Below, piece after piece: positions 1 to 12,681 of a stretch of DNA of 64,000 nt. This stretch comes from Chlamydoabsidia padenii (lineage: Eukaryota > Mucoromycota > Mucoromycetes > Mucorales > Cunninghamellaceae). Each line of letters starts with the position of its first letter. The first letter of the stretch is position 1. Under the pieces are notes generated by a model that saw only the letters and a list, made by a program, of their open reading frames with translations, made no database searches and was not told the origin of the DNA. Position numbers and translations under genes: made by a program. Where the stretch lies: contig JAIWND010000006.1 of the NCBI GenBank assembly GCA_025330725.1, forward strand, positions 1,054,001 through 1,118,000. The letters run 5' to 3'.

Positions 1-432
1 GCACTTCCAAAATATCCAATTGGGGGTAGCCTGGGGGGGGGGCGTAGGTATTTTAGCTATCCAGTTAATTTTAGTTGCACGGGCAAAAAAAAAGCATGGA
101 TTTTACACGATTCATCATGTATAGGTGTTATTCATCGTGATACATAAATCATTTATGATAGAATCACCTTCATTGATAAACTTAATTATATTGACCAGCA
201 AATATATGATAAAACAAGACTTTATTGACATTAAGATTAGATATAACACTATATTTACAATAAAACTAATCTATCACCATTGTTATCTACAAGCCATCAT
301 CTTTTGATCTTGGTGGACCAATGATTGATTTGACATTCATATATATCCCCAGCTCCAATCAAGAGGTGTACCATCGTCGCACTTGACCACCCAATCCATC
401 CTCGATGTCTACCGCGTTTGCGATAGCATCAT

Positions 433-479
<47 letters not shown>

Positions 480-1887
480 CAACCAAAGCCTATTGCATTC
501 CATTCAGAGAATGTCGTCCTTTTTCCCAATTTGCAGTATCAGCCAAAAAAGAGATTCGTGCAGGGACAATTGGTAGGTCTCGATTCTACATCAACATGGA
601 TTGGAAAGTATTAGTATCAGAGTCTTGGGTAAGGTGATTGTCCAAGAAGAAAGAGACAGTTTAGATTACTACCACTTTCTCTTTGTGCCTTCCTTTTACC
701 TTTGCCGTGTTCATCCTGTTAGGATAAGTTCAAAGAGAGCCCATTACTACCACAGTCATTTGCTTCGTCACCTCTTTTTGTTTATCTTCATCATTCAATC
801 GTTACAACAAACGGGAGTTCCCTATTGAAGAGGACCAAGTTGATTATCTTTGGAATAAAGAAGAAGGAAATGCTTTTCCGACAAGTCATTAGAATCCCGC
901 CACATTGCCAACTATAAAAACGCGATTTCTAAAATTCCATTTCTTTTCTTCTCTTTCCTCTCTTTTATTTTTTTTTCTTTTAAACTCCCCTATACAAAAA
1001 CCTCCCCTTTAAACAACCCCGCCCCCCAAGAACCTGTGCTTGACAGACAAGTTGTCCCCCGCACTCATTCCTATTGCTGGCCATGATTACGAGATGGATT
1101 AATTCACACACAAAAGTAATCCATGAATTACCTAATGGCTGTCTATATGAAAAACCTGTTTTCTGGTGGATGTAATCTCATGGCTTCTCTCTCTTATTGT
1201 GATTCTGGTCATAAAGGTAAGTCAATGCATCTTGAATGATACTCTGCCAAAGTTGTTACTGTTTCATACTCTAACTGAATTGCTAATTATTTACACTAGA
1301 TTTATGCTCCCTCTCTGTCCCTGATATGTGAAGTCTCCTGTTAGTAATCAAATGGATAAGTTGGCAGATTTTGCGAGGCGGCTACCTTTGTGTAGAATAG
1401 CGATTAGGCCTAGCCTTTTTGCCGTGGCAGGACGTAGGCGACATCGTGTCCTGTTCCAAACCTGGATCTGCTAGCGAATGGGTTGTGCTGGTAAAGCGGG
1501 ATGTCTGGTATGTTGAAGCATTAATGTGGATCTACCTATTCTCGGGCATGTTGCATTCGCCACCAGTTACGGCGCTCCATTTGATTCTTGGGGATGGACC
1601 ATGATGTTCAATGTTTATGGGTACTTTATTGTAAGTAAAGAAAAAAAAACAAGAAAAGACAATGTTACTAATCACCCTTCTTGCTTTTATTGCAGGCTTG
1701 TCTTCATTCGTTATGGTTGGGTTTTCTTCCTTGGTTGTTTTCTCGGGTGTTTCGTGGTCTGTCTTTGCTTCTGGTGCGAAGTCAGTAAAGGAGAAGAAAA
1801 AACATGAAAAGACAAGGTTATTAATCACATTTATTAAGGTTGTAGGTTTTTCTTCTTGTTGGTTGTTGCATACTTGTTTTATGTAAT
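1..1887. other. Gene-poor left edge
   Basis: No gene can be supported here. Short frames exist around 480-830 and 1420-1620, but none shows a recognisable domain or a coherent set of exons. The stretch holds the T45 run and AT-rich DNA. Confidence 0.5.
435..479. repeat. 45-base poly-T run
   Basis: An uninterrupted run of 45 T lies in gene-poor DNA. Two overlapping frames downstream (about 480-830) look faintly protein-like, but I could not assemble a gene from them. The run could be the polypyrimidine tract of an intron or a simple low-complexity tract. Confidence 0.85.
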
Positions 1888-2258
1888 GTGGCAAGGAACG
1901 ATGTGAATGACATGATCTTCTTCAACACCAACTTGGAACGACGACGACGGACTAGATTTACAACTTATGCAACGGAAGCACGACAATGGATGGCAAGATA
2001 CGAACCTTTGATGGAATTATTTGGCTACACTCCTGTGGAATTTATGGAAGACACTAAAAGCTGTTTTGGAAGATCAAGCTTTTAGTTGTCATACTCGGCT
2101 ACAGCGTATTATCAAGAAGGGCGGGGGGGGCACTGATAAGCAAACCCTTACATCAATATAATGAAGACTCAAATCCTGTTATGGCGGCTGTTGACGAACT
2201 CAAACTAATCAAACAAGAAAAAATGACAATTGGTGAACTGGCTTCTTTTAGATTATAG
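1888..2258 (+). pseudogene. Decayed coding remnant with apparent frameshifts
   Basis: Three consecutive stretches in different frames read like one hydrophilic protein: first a piece with the basic run LERRRRTRFTTYATEARQW, then a piece ending near a G-run at about 2125-2132, then a piece ending in GELASFRL and a stop at 2256-2258. At least two frame changes would be needed to join them, and no plausible introns bridge them. I do not recognise the family. The simplest reading is a broken gene. A real gene with unusual introns, or chance open frames, cannot be excluded. Confidence 0.3.
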
Positions 2259-3679
2259 TAGTGTTTATTATGTTGTCATATTGTGTTGGTTATTATCCCC
2301 TATCCTCCCATAAACCATCTACTATTTATCAATATCTATATAATCTTATTAAATAAAACCACTTATCTTATTCACTAGCCTTTACTGTCAAGTTATAAGA
2401 CAGTATTAATGAACTTTTGACGTACAGCTAATTACCCAATTACATTATACGGTTTTTTTGTTGGACTTTTCATTCCCATATATGGATTTGAAAAGGGCGG
2501 GTTTTTAATAAACATGGACAATAATCTTGATGCATCTACATGGCTTCACTCCACCTGCATGGCTTGATTTTATCTATGTCTTCTATTAATCTATATGTAT
2601 TGTTGTATATATGAATGCCTTTATTTTATCTGAGTGTTTTTTTTTATTAATTTATATGTGTACTATATATGTTTCTACTGTCTATACGTATTGCTACTAT
2701 CTTTACCGTCTGCATTGACCTGTATTGCAATGTATCGGTCGGTGTCACCATTGTTTATATGTACGCCTTTGTGGTACCAATATCGGATCTATATAAATTT
2801 CAACATTGCGGCATTGACATGTAGCCACCCATAATCACTATATCCATATATATAGACAAAACTCGACTTGAGACGACAAAAAGGTATCGAGGTCGTTTGC
2901 TTGAATTTCGGGATATGGGAGAGTATTTGTCTGGTTCTTCTTCGTGATTTTTTTTTCTTTTTCTTACAAATGACAGGTAAAAGTCATCGTAAGCTTGTAC
3001 ATACTGACACAAGGGTCGTGGAACTTGGCTTTTACGATGACTTATGTTGGATATATGCTATATTGTCCATATCGCCACTTTAATCATTAGCATCTGTTGA
3101 CAATTGAGCGAGCAGTTTCTTGCCAAATCTTAGTAGGGAATCAAGGGGCGGGCGGGATTTTTCAAACTGAATGTATCACCTATTACCAAATACGGGATTC
3201 CGTTGTATGTATTACAGTGTACAGCAAAAATACCAACACGCAAGAAAAGAGGGAAACGGGTTTGCTAATGGTCATGTAGTTTATTTTTTTATCCGCCGTG
3301 ATTGCAAACATAATCATACATTGATTGGATAAGAAGACAAAAAAGGCAATAGCACTTATCGGAAAGAGAGAATCTGGAGCATCATCTAACGAAAGTTAAG
3401 GGGTAAAGGATTTCGTCGAAGTGCCTTGAGCAACGTTAATAAAGCCCCCCTTTATTTTTGTTTCAAGACAAATGATTCATGTTATGTAAGATATTGTTGT
3501 TTATTGTATTTTTCTGTTTTAAATAACTATTCTACTAAATCTATTCTAACACCAATGCATGGATCTTGGTCTTATTCACCATGATCACACTTCTTTTTCA
3601 TACAAAGGCAACAGGAAGAAAAGGCAAAGAGATTGATCAATCCATACATTTTAAGCGGTGTTCATAAAACTACCCAATA
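2259..3679. other. Intergenic, no gene seen
   Basis: AT-rich DNA with only short frames. A segment near 3075-3110 (ACTTTAATCATTAGCATC...) resembles one near 48431-48466, suggesting a shared short interspersed sequence. Confidence 0.45.
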
Positions 3680-5124
3680 GGAAGTGAAGATCAGCAAATC
3701 GAAACCCACCCCATCGTGTCAAAGAGCATAATCGTCCTTGAGCCAAACAACATTAGTAGATAAAGGGACAGGGGCCACCCATTTTTGTAAAGTAGTGAGG
3801 CAACCATAATGGAAGCCATGTCAAATAGCGAAGAATGCTCAAGTGCGTGTTTGCGACCCCGTTTTAAGACTTCGTCCATCATCGCTTGAAGACATAGTAG
3901 TTGGATCAAAAGTTGGTGTTGATGTCAAAGCTGCCGATAATGTGTTCGAGTGAGATGGTGGCTTCGTACTTGATTGGGTTGTCATTAGCAAAGTGATAAT
4001 CTCCTTCCAGGGTTTAATCCTTCATAGCCAATTCCAAATAGTACTGTCGCACCTATAGATAGTAAAAGAAGAGAAGATGAGAATCAATCAATCGCGTCCC
4101 CCCCTTTTTTTTTCCTTGCTAGTCCATTACATATCATACTTATCTTTTGTTGACAGCCAAACACCTAACTACTTTATAAACACGAATTTGCCAGACACCC
4201 AAAAGATCCCAAAACGTTAAAAAAAGCCCAAGGAAGCATAATCAAAAGTCAAGAGATACAAAGTTGGGAAGTGAGATCCCACGAGCTGTTGCATTGATAG
4301 ATAAAGGCCAATGACGAAGGAAGAGGGATTAAAGTAATAAACCAACATTTGAGTAAAGGAAGTGAGGGTCGTCAAAGCTGTGTTGACACCAAAAGATAAA
4401 GGTCTTGGTGCTGGACCTACCTTTTCACAGTGGTGATTGAAGAAGAAGAAGAAGAAGAAGAAGAAGAAGAAGAAGAAGAAGAAAAAGTCACCCTGTTAGT
4501 CATCCCCTCCAATAAAGTCGTTGTTGTCACCAACACAGTGGTTGTTTTTGTTGAAGTAGTTTCGTACGTGTAGAGCCCTTTTCCACAAAGTCCGTACTGA
4601 ATCCCATGAGTCGCAATGAGGCATTGTCCCAGAAATGTCATAATCATCCACCAACTTTGTATGACATCCCACCAAGTGATAAGCCGTGTTGAAGTTTTAT
4701 ACCAATGCCACCGCGTTGCCGTTGACATGCACGATAAAAGCCATCGCTGACAGCCAAAGTCACCACACCAGAGCATTGGTCGACCCACCAAAGAAAGTCG
4801 CAAAAGATATATCAGGGGCCAAAATATGACGATTGCGAGCATTGAGTGTCCTTGTAAAGCCTTCTTTGGTTTGGTCGTCATCTTGTTGAATGGGTTTGCT
4901 GGAATAGAGAGAGACCAGAGTCCAACTACCGTAGGATAAGCTGACAAAATAATGATCAATCGTAAGGCAAAGCTGTCGGAAGTTGCATCGTAATTGTGTT
5001 CATGGAGGGAAGTTAAAAAAAAAAAAAAAAAGAGCGGACGGGGAAAGGGATGAAATTGTTTGAGGCTCACCGACACAATGCAATTTTCAAAACCCGACAC
5101 TACACGTTTTGTCCATTTGTCCAA
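3680..5124 (-). pseudogene. Candidate decayed membrane-protein gene
   Basis: On the minus strand, several frames carry stretches with natural protein composition, for example one reading ARNRHILAPDISFATFFGG, then a hydrophobic piece with VNTALTTLTSFTQMLVYYF, then YLELAMKD and GDYHFANDNPIKYEATISLEH. In the best frame these are interrupted by stop codons not obviously inside introns. A run of GAA/TTC triplets (about 4440-4482) and a 17-bp A-run (about 5014-5030) lie within. I do not recognise the family. It may be a degraded multi-exon gene with membrane segments; some in-frame stops may sit in introns I could not define. Confidence 0.3.
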
Positions 5125-8100
5125 AGTGAAAGCACTCTATTAGAAAACAATATACCATTCTATTAGATATACCATAAAACCACATGTAGCTATAGTTGTA
5201 TTAAACTTTATTTTAGGATATTGTCATTTACAAATAAAATCCACAAGACAGATAGTTATGGAGTATATTTTCATTGGATTCATTGTTTTTAAAAGACAGA
5301 GCATTCAAAAGAATGTTCAATATGGAGCGAGTCAGAGTAGATTGGTGTCTTGTATTAAGAATATAATAACCCTAATCATCAGAGCAATCAGCTTTGCTCA
5401 TCATCCCAATTAGATAACTTTGTACTGAAGAAAAGACCGCGATCATTCTCGAGGTTGTCGGAAATCAGACGTCAAGATAATTGAACCAATCAAAACGCTT
5501 CCCTTACTCTTTATGTTATCATGCGCACTGTCCTATACTACTTTCCTAGCCAGAGGGTTACTTTATTGTCATGAAAACAACTAGACTGTTAGTGATTACT
5601 CTTTCCGCATCTATAGAAACTTGAACCAAAACAAATGGATGACCGTGATCCTTTTTGCCCTCATCATTCTTCTTTTTTTTTTTTTCTTGAGAAATAGGTG
5701 AAATGGGAGGATAGTAAATCGGGAATTGAAGCCTGTCATTTTTTACATTAATAAATCATTGTAGTAGTGATGGATAGAGTAATAATGATTATTGAACTAG
5801 AAAGAAAATTCCAGAAAGCAATAGTAATAGGAGATGGCAGTATGAGGTCATAACTGCATAATGTTAAAGGAAGGAGTAGGACAGTATGATCGAACGATAA
5901 AAGTTTTGTTGTTATTGTTTTACTTATCTGTCATGATAATTTAGTCGACCTGATTTGTTCACACCGCCCCCATCCAGTTTCCTTCAAAGTGACAAGAATG
6001 AAAGTTCATGCATGCGGTGTTTGAAACTGACGAAACCGTTCCCCCTTTTCTTTCTTTCTTTCTTTCTTTAATATTGCTGAATAAACAGAAATTGAGTAAG
6101 TATAGTGTCATCAATAAACGGAGATTGGTATACTCATAATCCAAGCTTGACTTGATCTCCCGAGAAAAGCGTTTATGCAGATAGCGATACCGGGATTTGA
6201 AATTATACTGGACGAAATGTATCAGCACCTAATGGTCTTTACTTTTTTTCTATGTTAAAAAAATATATAGATTTATAAGATATTCCCATTTTACGGGGGG
6301 GAGTGAACTGTAATATATTGCATGTCACAGTAGTCGTCAGAAACACTTGCGTGCACCGTCTGTTGTTTTCAATGTTCCTTTTTGGTCAAGAGATAACACA
6401 ATGAATACATAATGATATCAACTTGACTAAAATAGTACATTGGTTTGAATGGTAGTATTGATCAGGCAACAAGAGTATTTCGTTTAAACTTATTGTCTAC
6501 TCGATGGAAAAGTCAAGGCAGGTGTCGGGATTTGAAACCAAAGCCAATGGAACGAGATTTTTTTCGTTTGAAGCATTTCCGCCTCTTCCTTCTTTATTCT
6601 ACTCGCATACTGGAATGCTTTACTTTATTGATTGACACCTCTTCTTTACTTAGTTATAACACACGCATATGGACGATTGCTAATCCTTATTGAATCGTAC
6701 ACTGTTTTACACTAACCTTTGACCAAAGGTAAGAAAGATAGCTGTTTCTTCGCTAAATGGTTAACCACCTTTTTTATTATGTAGATGCCACTCAAAAAGT
6801 ATACTAAAGCTAATATACTCAAGGATAGCCACGACAAGACCAACACGAATCCCTCTTTGCACTAGTGACCATAGCATCCCGGTTGTCTCTTCCTCATTGA
6901 AGGTAAAGTATTTATGATTTAGCTTGGCAAAAAAACAAAAAACAAAAAAAAAACCAATGACTCATCACTGAACAATACTTTTTCTCTATTCAATAAGGTC
7001 AAATACTCTTGTCTGGGTCATACAACTCTGGTGACTTCTCCTCAAGCGGCTGCGTTGTAAAATACAGTATGGTAAGAAAACAAAAAAAAAAGTCGGTGAA
7101 TGATGATATGACAGTCTAATCAATGGTTGTTTTTGTAGCGACCCAGTTTTTCTCCTTTGTTAGCATCGCTGACCTTGTGTTTGAAGTATTGGGTCAGATC
7201 TTCTCTACCTAGTTAAAAGAATAGTGGATGCAGTATGGCTCGGTCTGTCAAAGGTATATACTTGGTTGGAGATGTGCAACGTAAAATGGCTATTCTTCGT
7301 TTGGTGGGGAATCAAATAAAAAACATAGTAGGTTATACTTGTTTAGTGTTTATCACTTTGGTATTTGCTGATGTCAATATCAAAATGGTTTATCAAGGTG
7401 CCTCCGAAATCGATGTCTCTTCTGTGTCATTGAAGAATCTTATACTGCTGCGAATAATATCTACGATTGCAATGCTCAGCAAACGCAGTAATCTGATATT
7501 ATCTGGCTCTTAGAATAGTTTTTGTTTACTAGCTTTTGTATTTAACTTTACTTGTAATATAATAAACATGATTAAAATCTGTCCAAAGTGTAATTCATGC
7601 ATTTAGACGAAACTCCGACAAAGTCCCTTTTTGGATTACTGGTGTGATATGTGTTTTAATACTGTAGTTTTTACATGAATTGGGATATCTTTCTAAAACT
7701 TTGAAGCATGGACGTAATTAGTGCTATTCAAAATCTTACCTTAATATGATATGAATTGTAAAGCCTCTGGAACAATGGTACCATGGGCACTTTTGTCATG
7801 GCTTCAAGTCCTTTCGTCGAACTGATCATGTGTGATTAAGCATTGAAGTAAAGAAGTATTAGACAAGTCAATCGTGCTATCAGCATCGATTTCTTCAAGA
7901 AGATCGGAATTTTTCTATTTTAAGAAAAGGGGGGAAAAGAATAATGGTCCGAACATGATCTCTTTGCGTTTGTGTTTTTCAAAGTCCGAAAATTCATCTT
8001 GTCTTTCTTTCTTAACATTATTGGTCTCTCCCTTACAATGAATAAACGGTTGACAGCAAATAACAGGGTCTGTATGTACTGCAGGTAAGTTTGAAACAAG

Positions 8101-8140
8101 AAAATTCACATTTGTAGTTGATGAATGTCAAACTGAACTA
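5125..8140. other. Long intergenic stretch, no supported gene
   Basis: Only short frames are present. Two exact copies of the CGGGATTTGAA word occur at 6191-6201 and 6526-6536. An open frame at 7235-7513 (begins MARSVKGIYLVGDV) has ordinary composition but no recognised domain and no convincing splice partners, so it is not called as a gene. Confidence 0.45.
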
Positions 8141-10471
8141 ATGACTAAAACCAAAAAGAACGCTTTTGATAGTTTACTGGCCGTGGGTGGCTTCCTGGTA
8201 AGTTCTCAAATAACAACAATATACTTACACTTGAAACAACTCAACTCCATTCTTTTTCTTTTTTAACTATAAGTTTGGGTAAGGGTGTGCGATTGTGGGT
8301 ATGAATGTCTCTCGCTGGTCTCATTAAATCAACAACAACAACAACAATACGGAACGGGACCACTAGCTAAAGAAACCAACTTTTGTTTATTGTATATAGG
8401 TATAACTTCAACATTATGACGACTGTAGACCTAATGCCCTACTATATAAAAGAAATCAGCTTTGCAACAAAACGTCGTGGGTATATTGGTACGATGACTC
8501 TTGGTGCTATTGTTGGCGCTTTGGTGGTTGGTGTACTAGCGGACAGAATTGGGCGTAAACCGACCATGGTCTTCTCCTGCATTATATTTTTGGTGGGAAG
8601 TCTCTTCCAAACAGGTGCTGATAATGCTGCTCTTATGTTATCCGGTCGAGCTGCGACGGGCTTCAGTGTAGGGTAAGTCTATAATATAATGATCCACGGT
8701 ATACTTACTCTTCTTTTGATTAGAATATACTCCGCTTTGGTGCCATTATGTACGGAGGATAAGGAAACGGATTGGGCTTGGAAATGGATTGCATGACTAC
8801 GGAATAACACTCTTATCTTTAAATACTTGTATTTTAGATCAAAGCGAGCTTGCACCAAAGCATTTACGGGGTCGACTGATTGCTATTTACCAGTATGCAA
8901 TTACACTAGGAATATTTTGCGCTTCTTGGGTAGCATACGGTCTCAACAATATTCAAAGTGGCACATCATGGAGGTAACCAAATATGAATAAAAAAGTACC
9001 ATATTTTATCCTGATCTTTTGTTCTTTTATAGGCTAGCAATGGGTATTCAAATGATTCCATGTCTGATCTTATTGTTTTTAATCTGCTTTGTACCGGAAA
9101 GCCCAAGGTATCTGATGTATCGAAACTATGACAACGATGCCCTTCACGTATTATCCAAAATCCATGGCGACGGGTCTGCCGATCATCCTGATGTCTATAT
9201 GGAGTATGTGGCCATTCAACAATCCATCAAGTATGAAAAAACATTCAAGAACCGTAATAGCTATGCTCGTGTATTCTCTGGCAGTCCTGAAAACAATCGA
9301 AGGCGTCTCTTATTGGGCATTCTAACTCAAAGCTTCCAACAGCTTACAGGTATAAATCCTATTTTGTAAGTCTCTCTTATCCCATCACTTGGTCATACCA
9401 TCTCACTACATATATATTTAGAATGTTTGCACCACAGGTATTACACACAGCTGGTTTGTCTGGTTTGCACTCTTCTTTGATCTCCACTTGTATAAGTGCA
9501 ACGGTAAATATGGGGGCAACTATTCCCGCTCTCTTTTTGGTAAGCAAGAACCTGTATTGTTTGACCAACTTTATGTATTAATCCAGCATATATTCTAGTT
9601 GGATCGATTTGGACGACGCGGAACGATGCTGGTTGGTGCCGTTTGCTTGTGCATATGCCTGATTGTCATGTCCATCCTCTCTATTACCGCCCATTTCGTC
9701 TACGGTGGTGATTATGCTACTGAAATTGAAGTTACAGACACTGCTACTCATAGTGTGTTTGGCATCATTGGTCATATCAAACAAGAAGCCATAGCCTTTA
9801 TCGCCATGCAATATCTTTATGTGGCAGTCTTTGCTTATACGTGGGGCCCTTTAGGTTGGATCTACCCTTCTGAACTTTACAATCAAGGTATGTACGAAAA
9901 GGAAATGCTCATTGAAGCTCTGGAATTTTGATTTATTAACTTTTTACTCAATAGGTATACGGGCAAAGGCACTCTCTCTTACAAGTGGTTTTAGCTGGAT
10001 TCTCACATTCGCGGTCTTTGAATTCTCCACACCTATGCTCTTACAGATTCATGGGAAAAGCTACGTTGTCTTCACCTGCTTTTGTGTCATCATCATAGTA
10101 GTTGTCTACTTTTATTTCCCGGAAACAAAGGTAACAAAAGAAAATGCTGGTGATAGGATCTGATTGATATAACTTTCTTTTCTCTCTCTTTCATTTAGGG
10201 TAAATCTTTGGAGGAAATCGATCTTATATTTGGCAGCAATATTGGCTATTTTGATGTCAACTCACACCATATTCATCAAACTGCCGCTGCTACTCTGGTA
10301 CACATGGAAAAAGTTCAACGAAAAAATGCAGGCCAATACCCATTCCAACTTGGTGATACGGGACCTCATCTACCTACTTCTTCGGACAACAGATCATTGG
10401 CACCTTGTGATGAATACGACGCTACACGGCATCCTACCTCTATTGATATTCAAGCAAGTCAACCACTGTAA
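8141..10471 (+). CDS. MFS sugar-porter-type transporter (10 exons, one of 5 nt)
   Basis: Probable proton-coupled sugar transporter of the plasma membrane (MFS sugar porter family). Exons: 8141-8197, 8274-8278, 8400-8672, 8724-8749, 8838-8973, 9033-9365, 9422-9539, 9599-9887, 9955-10130, 10199-10471, together 1686 nt, giving 561 aa. Family signatures appear in order: GGFLFGYN in TM1, DRIGRKP between TM2 and TM3, APKHLRGR, PESPRYLM, QQLTGINPI in TM7, LDRFGRR, PSELYNQGIRAKA and PETKGKSLEEID. The tail of about 90 residues is hydrophilic. The second exon is only TTTGG, but it is needed to restore the FLFGY motif and the frame. Substrate cannot be told from sequence; a myo-inositol or polyol transporter is also possible. 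The start is the first in-frame ATG before the conserved TM1. Confidence 0.9.
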
Positions 10472-11054
10472 AATCCAGCAAAACACCGGTCTGAATAATT
10501 TGTTTATTGGGTCAAAACCTTCCACCTGTTACCCCACCCTAATGTAGTTATAGTTTTATTTATCGTACGAACTTTTTGTATACATTACCCTCACTTATAT
10601 ATACATTTATTAGATTAACAATAGATACACATCCTCTCTCCTTTAATTTTAATTACAATAGTAGATATTGACTTTTATACACAATAAACATAATATCATT
10701 GTGCCTGATGACTAAACAAAACAAAATTCATGCAATTGAACCCCTGAATAATCGACAGGTACATGACTTTAATACGATACATAAAATTAGTAGAAAAACA
10801 TATCCAAGCGGGTTTTGTATATGTGTAGGGGCCGTCAAACGCCGCTAGAAGGTTTTCATACATCGATTCCCGTGCAAAAAACACCCTATTCGCCGAATCC
10901 TACCTTACGCCCACTTTTTGAATCAACATGCTACATGACACATCCAGAGATGAGTGTCAACAACCATCCACCAATCAAGTTTGATCCAAATATAAACTAG
11001 GTTTTTATTATATAAACATTCTGGACTGTTATCTACACTAAAAGCTACAATTAT
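10472..11054. other. Convergent 3' intergenic region
   Basis: Between the tail-to-tail transporter and HMG-CoA lyase genes. AT-rich, with AATAAA-like signals on both strands, and no coding evidence. Confidence 0.5.
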
Positions 11055-12283
11055 CTACAACTTGGATTCCAAAGCAGCCTTTCTACGACGAGCCACTGTC
11101 AAAGCAGCACCTGCCCTTGAGTTTGTTTCCCGGCCCAATTTTTCCGAGATCCAATTACCAACATCGATAAGTTGATCCAGGTCCACATTAGTTTTGAATC
11201 CGAGTCCATTCAGCATATAAATCACATCTTCCGTCGCAACATTGCCTTTAGCACCAGGAGCATAAGGACACCCACCTAAAATAGAAATAGCCAAGTCAGT
11301 CCATCCGTTTATTCCCCTCCTCTCTCTCTTTATTACCTAAACCAGCGACAGAACTGTCGACCACCCGAATACCATATTCCAAAGCCTTTAGAATATTTGC
11401 CAAGGCTTGACCATAGGTATCATGACAATGCACAGCCAAAGCTTCAGCAGGGACAACCTTGAGTACTTCTTCCAACATGCGAGCAGTAGATCCAGGCGTA
11501 CCCACACCGATGGTATCACCAAGACTGATTTCATAACATCCAGCTTCATATAACCGTTTCGCCATATCGGCCACCTTGACTGGATCGACAGGACCTTCGT
11601 AAGGACAACCTAGGACGCAAGAGACATAGCCACGTACACGGATGTTTTGAGCCAAGGCATGCTGGGCCACCTCGGTCAAACGTCGGATGGCTTCTTCTGT
11701 TGAGCAGTTGGTGTTTTTCTGGTTGAATGATTCGGTCACAGCAGTAAACATCGCTACTTCCTTGGCACCGGCTTCGATCGCTCCATCTAGACCACGGCGG
11801 TTGGGAGTCAGCACAGGGTAACAGACGTTAGGTTTCTTGTTGATGGAGGTAAAGACTTGTTTGTTATCGCCCATCTATTGGAAAAGAGAGAGAGAGTGTA
11901 ATGCATAAAGTTTAATAATAACTCTTTCTTTTTCTTCTTCTTCTTCTTTACCTGAGGAACCCACTTGGGGCTGACAAAGCTAGTGACTTCAACCACAGGA
12001 AGACCGGCATTGGCAAGACGTTCAATCAGTTCAATCTTGGTTTCGGCTGGAATCAATTGCTTTTCGTTTTGAAGACCATCACGAGGTCCCACTTCCACAA
12101 TCTTCACAAAGTTGTTTTGGACAGGAGTGGATAACATACGGCTCTAGTTTTATAAAATATAAAAAAGGCGTGAGTCATACTTCAATTTATACACCTGTTA
12201 AAGAATAGTGGTCGTACCTGATTAGTAATGAATGGGCGGTAGGATTGACCTAAGCGTTTGGTCACTGATGTTAACGAGCGCAT
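11055..12283 (-). CDS. HMGCL: Hydroxymethylglutaryl-CoA lyase, with PTS1 tail
   Basis: Cleaves 3-hydroxy-3-methylglutaryl-CoA to acetoacetate and acetyl-CoA, the last step of leucine breakdown. Exons on the minus strand: 12283-12218, 12143-11952, 11874-11337, 11275-11055; 1017 nt, 338 aa, close to the usual size. Visible family motifs: [11 protein letters not shown] (catalytic Arg43 and Asp44), [36 protein letters not shown], the metal-binding HCHDTYGQA and the active-site loop [14 protein letters not shown]. Exon 1 encodes only a basic, Ser/Thr-rich presequence ([18 protein letters not shown]) typical of mitochondrial import, and the protein ends in SKL, a type-1 peroxisomal signal. A second Met (residue 25) right after the first splice could start a form without the presequence. 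Divergent from RPB10. Confidence 0.96.
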
Positions 12284-12681
12284 TGTGGGAATAATGTAAG
12301 TGTATATATCTAAAAGGAAGAAAAGCAGCAAATAAAAAAAAGTGAGGGGAAATAGATTGAAATGCGGGATTTTAAAATTGAGATTCCCACGGGTGAGGAC
12401 GGCAGACTGGATTTTATCGGGTCAAAGTTGGGTAATGCACAATAGTATTGAAGATTATTATCATCATCATCATCATTATTATTATTATTATTATCATCAT
12501 CATCTCCTCCTCCTCACAGTAATGACTAATTCTTTTATCTCAAATGAATGGATGGATCAATGCCTGTCGACTCTGGCGGGATTCTAAATCAGTAAGCGCG
12601 TGACAGGGTTTTGATAAAAAATAAAACTCTTCAACAACCGCCTTCTTTCTTTCACATCTCTATTCTTTTTTTAAATCAATA
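12284..12681. promoter_or_regulatory. Bidirectional HMGCL/RPB10 promoter region
   Basis: 398 bp between divergent start codons. It holds CGGGATTTTAA at 12366-12376 (one mismatch from the recurrent window motif, 83 bp from the HMGCL start) and GGCGGGATTCTAAA at 12575-12588 (about 95 bp before the RPB10 start), plus imperfect ATT/ATC triplet repeats near 12450-12505. Confidence 0.5.

Noticed and set aside
4440..4500. Long minus-strand frame ending in poly-Ser as an intact gene
   Set aside because: The open frame at 4417-5124 is mostly a product of triplet repeats and T-runs. Its composition (Trp-rich middle) is less protein-like than another, interrupted frame.
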